NCBI GenBank assembly: GCA_019635535.1
Contig: JAHBZH010000001.1
Span: 1,826,995 to 1,890,994 of the forward strand
DNA length: 64,000 nt
Direction of reading: 5' to 3'
Source: Sphingomonas sp.
Lineage (GTDB): Bacteria; Pseudomonadota; Alphaproteobacteria; Sphingomonadales; Sphingomonadaceae
Part shown: positions 63,033-64,000 of the stretch, piece by piece
How the letters are laid out: every line of letters begins with the position of its first letter
Numbering within the stretch: position 1 is the first letter of the stretch
Program-made: the position numbers and the translations under genes
The notes under the pieces: model-generated
Told to the model about the DNA's origin: nothing
Seen by the model: only the letters and a program-made list of their open reading frames with translations
Database searches by the model: none

Positions 63033-63590
63033 ATGCCCGCTTACGACAAGGGCGATATCCAACGCCGCATGCACGGCGCGGTCGAGGCGTTGAAGCACGA
63101 TCTGGGCGGCCTGCGCACCGGGCGCGCCTCTACGGCGCTGCTCGATCCGGTCACGGTCGAGGTCTATGGCGCGAACATGCCGCTCAACCAGGTCGCGACC
63201 GTGTCGGCGCCGGAGCCGCGCCTGCTCTCGGTCCAGGTCTGGGACCGGTCGAACATCTCGGCGGTCGAAAAGGCGATCCGCAATGCGGGCCTCGGCATCA
63301 ACCCGATCACCGACGGGCAGAATATCCGCTTGCCGATCCCGGACCTGACCGAGGAGCGTCGCAAGGAGCTGGCCAAGCTGGCGCATCAATATGCCGAAAA
63401 GGCCAAGGTCGCCGTCCGCAACGTCCGCCGCGACGGCATGGACGCATTGAAGACCGATGAGAAGAAGAAGGAAATCAGCGAGGACGAGCACAAGCGCCTC
63501 GATGCCGAGGTGCAGAAGCTGACGGATGACGCGGTCAAGGAGATCGACGATATCCTTGCCGCGAAGGACAAGGAAATCCTGCAGAAGTGA
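63033..63590 (+). CDS. frr: ribosome recycling factor
   Basis: 185 residues. Signatures: [40 protein letters not shown] and [22 protein letters not shown]. It splits post-termination ribosomes with EF-G. Preceded by GGGAGAGGAAG. The stop overlaps a possible GTG start of uppS. Confidence 0.99.
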   Translation: MPAYDKGDIQRRMHGAVEALKHDLGGLRTGRASTALLDPVTVEVYGANMPLNQVATVSAPEPRLLSVQVWDRSNISAVEKAIRNAGLGINPITDGQNIRLPIPDLTEERRKELAKLAHQYAEKAKVAVRNVRRDGMDALKTDEKKKEISEDEHKRLDAEVQKLTDDAVKEIDDILAAKDKEILQK

Positions 63591-63595
63591 CGGCC

Positions 63596-64000
63596 ATGCC
63601 GGCCAGCGCCGGATCCGCGACCGATGCCGTGGCGCCGGCTCCGGCCGTACCCCGTCACGTCGCCATCATCATGGACGGAAATGGCCGCTGGGCGAAGGCG
63701 CGGGGGCTGCCGCGCTCGGCCGGCCATCGCGCCGGCGCCGAGGCGGCACGCCGGGCGCTGCGTGCGGCGGGCGAGGCAGGGGTCGAATGCCTGACGCTTT
63801 ACGCCTTCTCTTCGGAGAATTGGCGGCGACCCAAGGCCGAGATCGCCGATCTGACCGGTTTGCTCAGATATTATGTGAAAAAGGAGCTCAAGACACTTCT
63901 CAAGGAAGGCGTTCGCCTCCGCGTGCTCGGCGACCATAAAGCCTTCGAGACCGATGTGGCCGAGATGGTGGACGATGCCGTGGCCCGTACCGCCGGCAAT
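63596..64000 (+). CDS. uppS: undecaprenyl diphosphate synthase (3' part missing)
   Basis: The first 135 codons are present; the gene continues beyond the window. HVAIIMDGNGRWAKARGLPR carries the catalytic Asp and the diphosphate-binding loop, followed by GHRAGAEAARR and LTLYAFSSENWRRP. It makes the C55 lipid carrier for peptidoglycan. The start may be ATG 63596 or the in-frame GTG 63587 that overlaps the frr stop. Confidence 0.96.
   Translation, partial: MPASAGSATDAVAPAPAVPRHVAIIMDGNGRWAKARGLPRSAGHRAGAEAARRALRAAGEAGVECLTLYAFSSENWRRPKAEIADLTGLLRYYVKKELKTLLKEGVRLRVLGDHKAFETDVAEMVDDAVARTAGN

Overview
The window is a gene-dense, GC-rich stretch of core chromosome from an alphaproteobacterium, most likely a member of the Sphingomonadales. 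This rests on the ChvG/ChvI-HprK-RapZ-PTS cluster divergent from ATP-type pckA, a CckA hybrid kinase, an HdaA-type DnaA regulator, a GTTC-N7-GTTC LexA box at recA, and the family-level look of nearly every protein. I see no prophage, transposase, CRISPR array, rRNA or tRNA. The genus call is inference.

Layout: 1-3.8 kb (minus) holds a nutrient/envelope signalling cluster (PTS EIIA, RapZ, HPr kinase, ChvG, ChvI), divergent from pckA (3.9-5.6 kb). From 5.6-10 kb come small hypotheticals, an NfeD/SPFH pair, a CitE-like lyase and a lower-GC orphan gene bordered by repeats. From 10-15.2 kb: an M28 peptidase, guaB, a lipoprotein, an RsmB-like methyltransferase and a TPR protein. From 15.2-20.6 kb (minus): the lptD-surA-pdxA-rsmA operon. 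Then pepA, ndk, purM-purN-yjbR, and hdaA-ppk1-ppx (26.2-30.5 kb), RNase D with an I78-type inhibitor, aspS, ppk2, greB and slt. From 37.5-43.1 kb (plus): dapA, smpB, a DUF2062 protein, cckA, a lone receiver protein and a hydrolase. A probable purine-salvage pair (adenine deaminase and a phosphoribosyltransferase) lies divergent from recA. Then transporters, GST, an EF-G-like GTPase, alaS, a Kef-type antiporter, icd, psd-pssA, and finally rpsB-tsf-pyrH-frr-uppS, with uppS cut by the window end.

Most genes are joined by 1-8 nt overlaps (ATGA, GTGA, TGATG), so many transcripts are translationally coupled. Several real starts are GTG or TTG.

The most interesting items are small. (1) A 67-codon single-membrane-span ORF at 59371-59574, antisense to the 3' end of pssA, lies behind a near-consensus promoter (TTGACG, 17 bp, CATAAG) whose spacer carries a perfect GTTC-N7-GTTC SOS box like that of recA; it is a candidate LexA-controlled membrane peptide. 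(2) A 62-bp element at 33925-33986 that can fold into a three-way junction with two perfect internal hairpins sits inside one arm of a palindromic repeat whose uninterrupted relative lies at 61136-61219. (3) A diverged repeat occurs beside two lower-GC, cysteine-containing orphan secreted proteins (9.2-9.9 kb and 43.1-43.7 kb). (4) RapZ has Gln in place of the Walker A Lys, and the EF-G paralogue has Ser in place of the catalytic His of the G3 loop.
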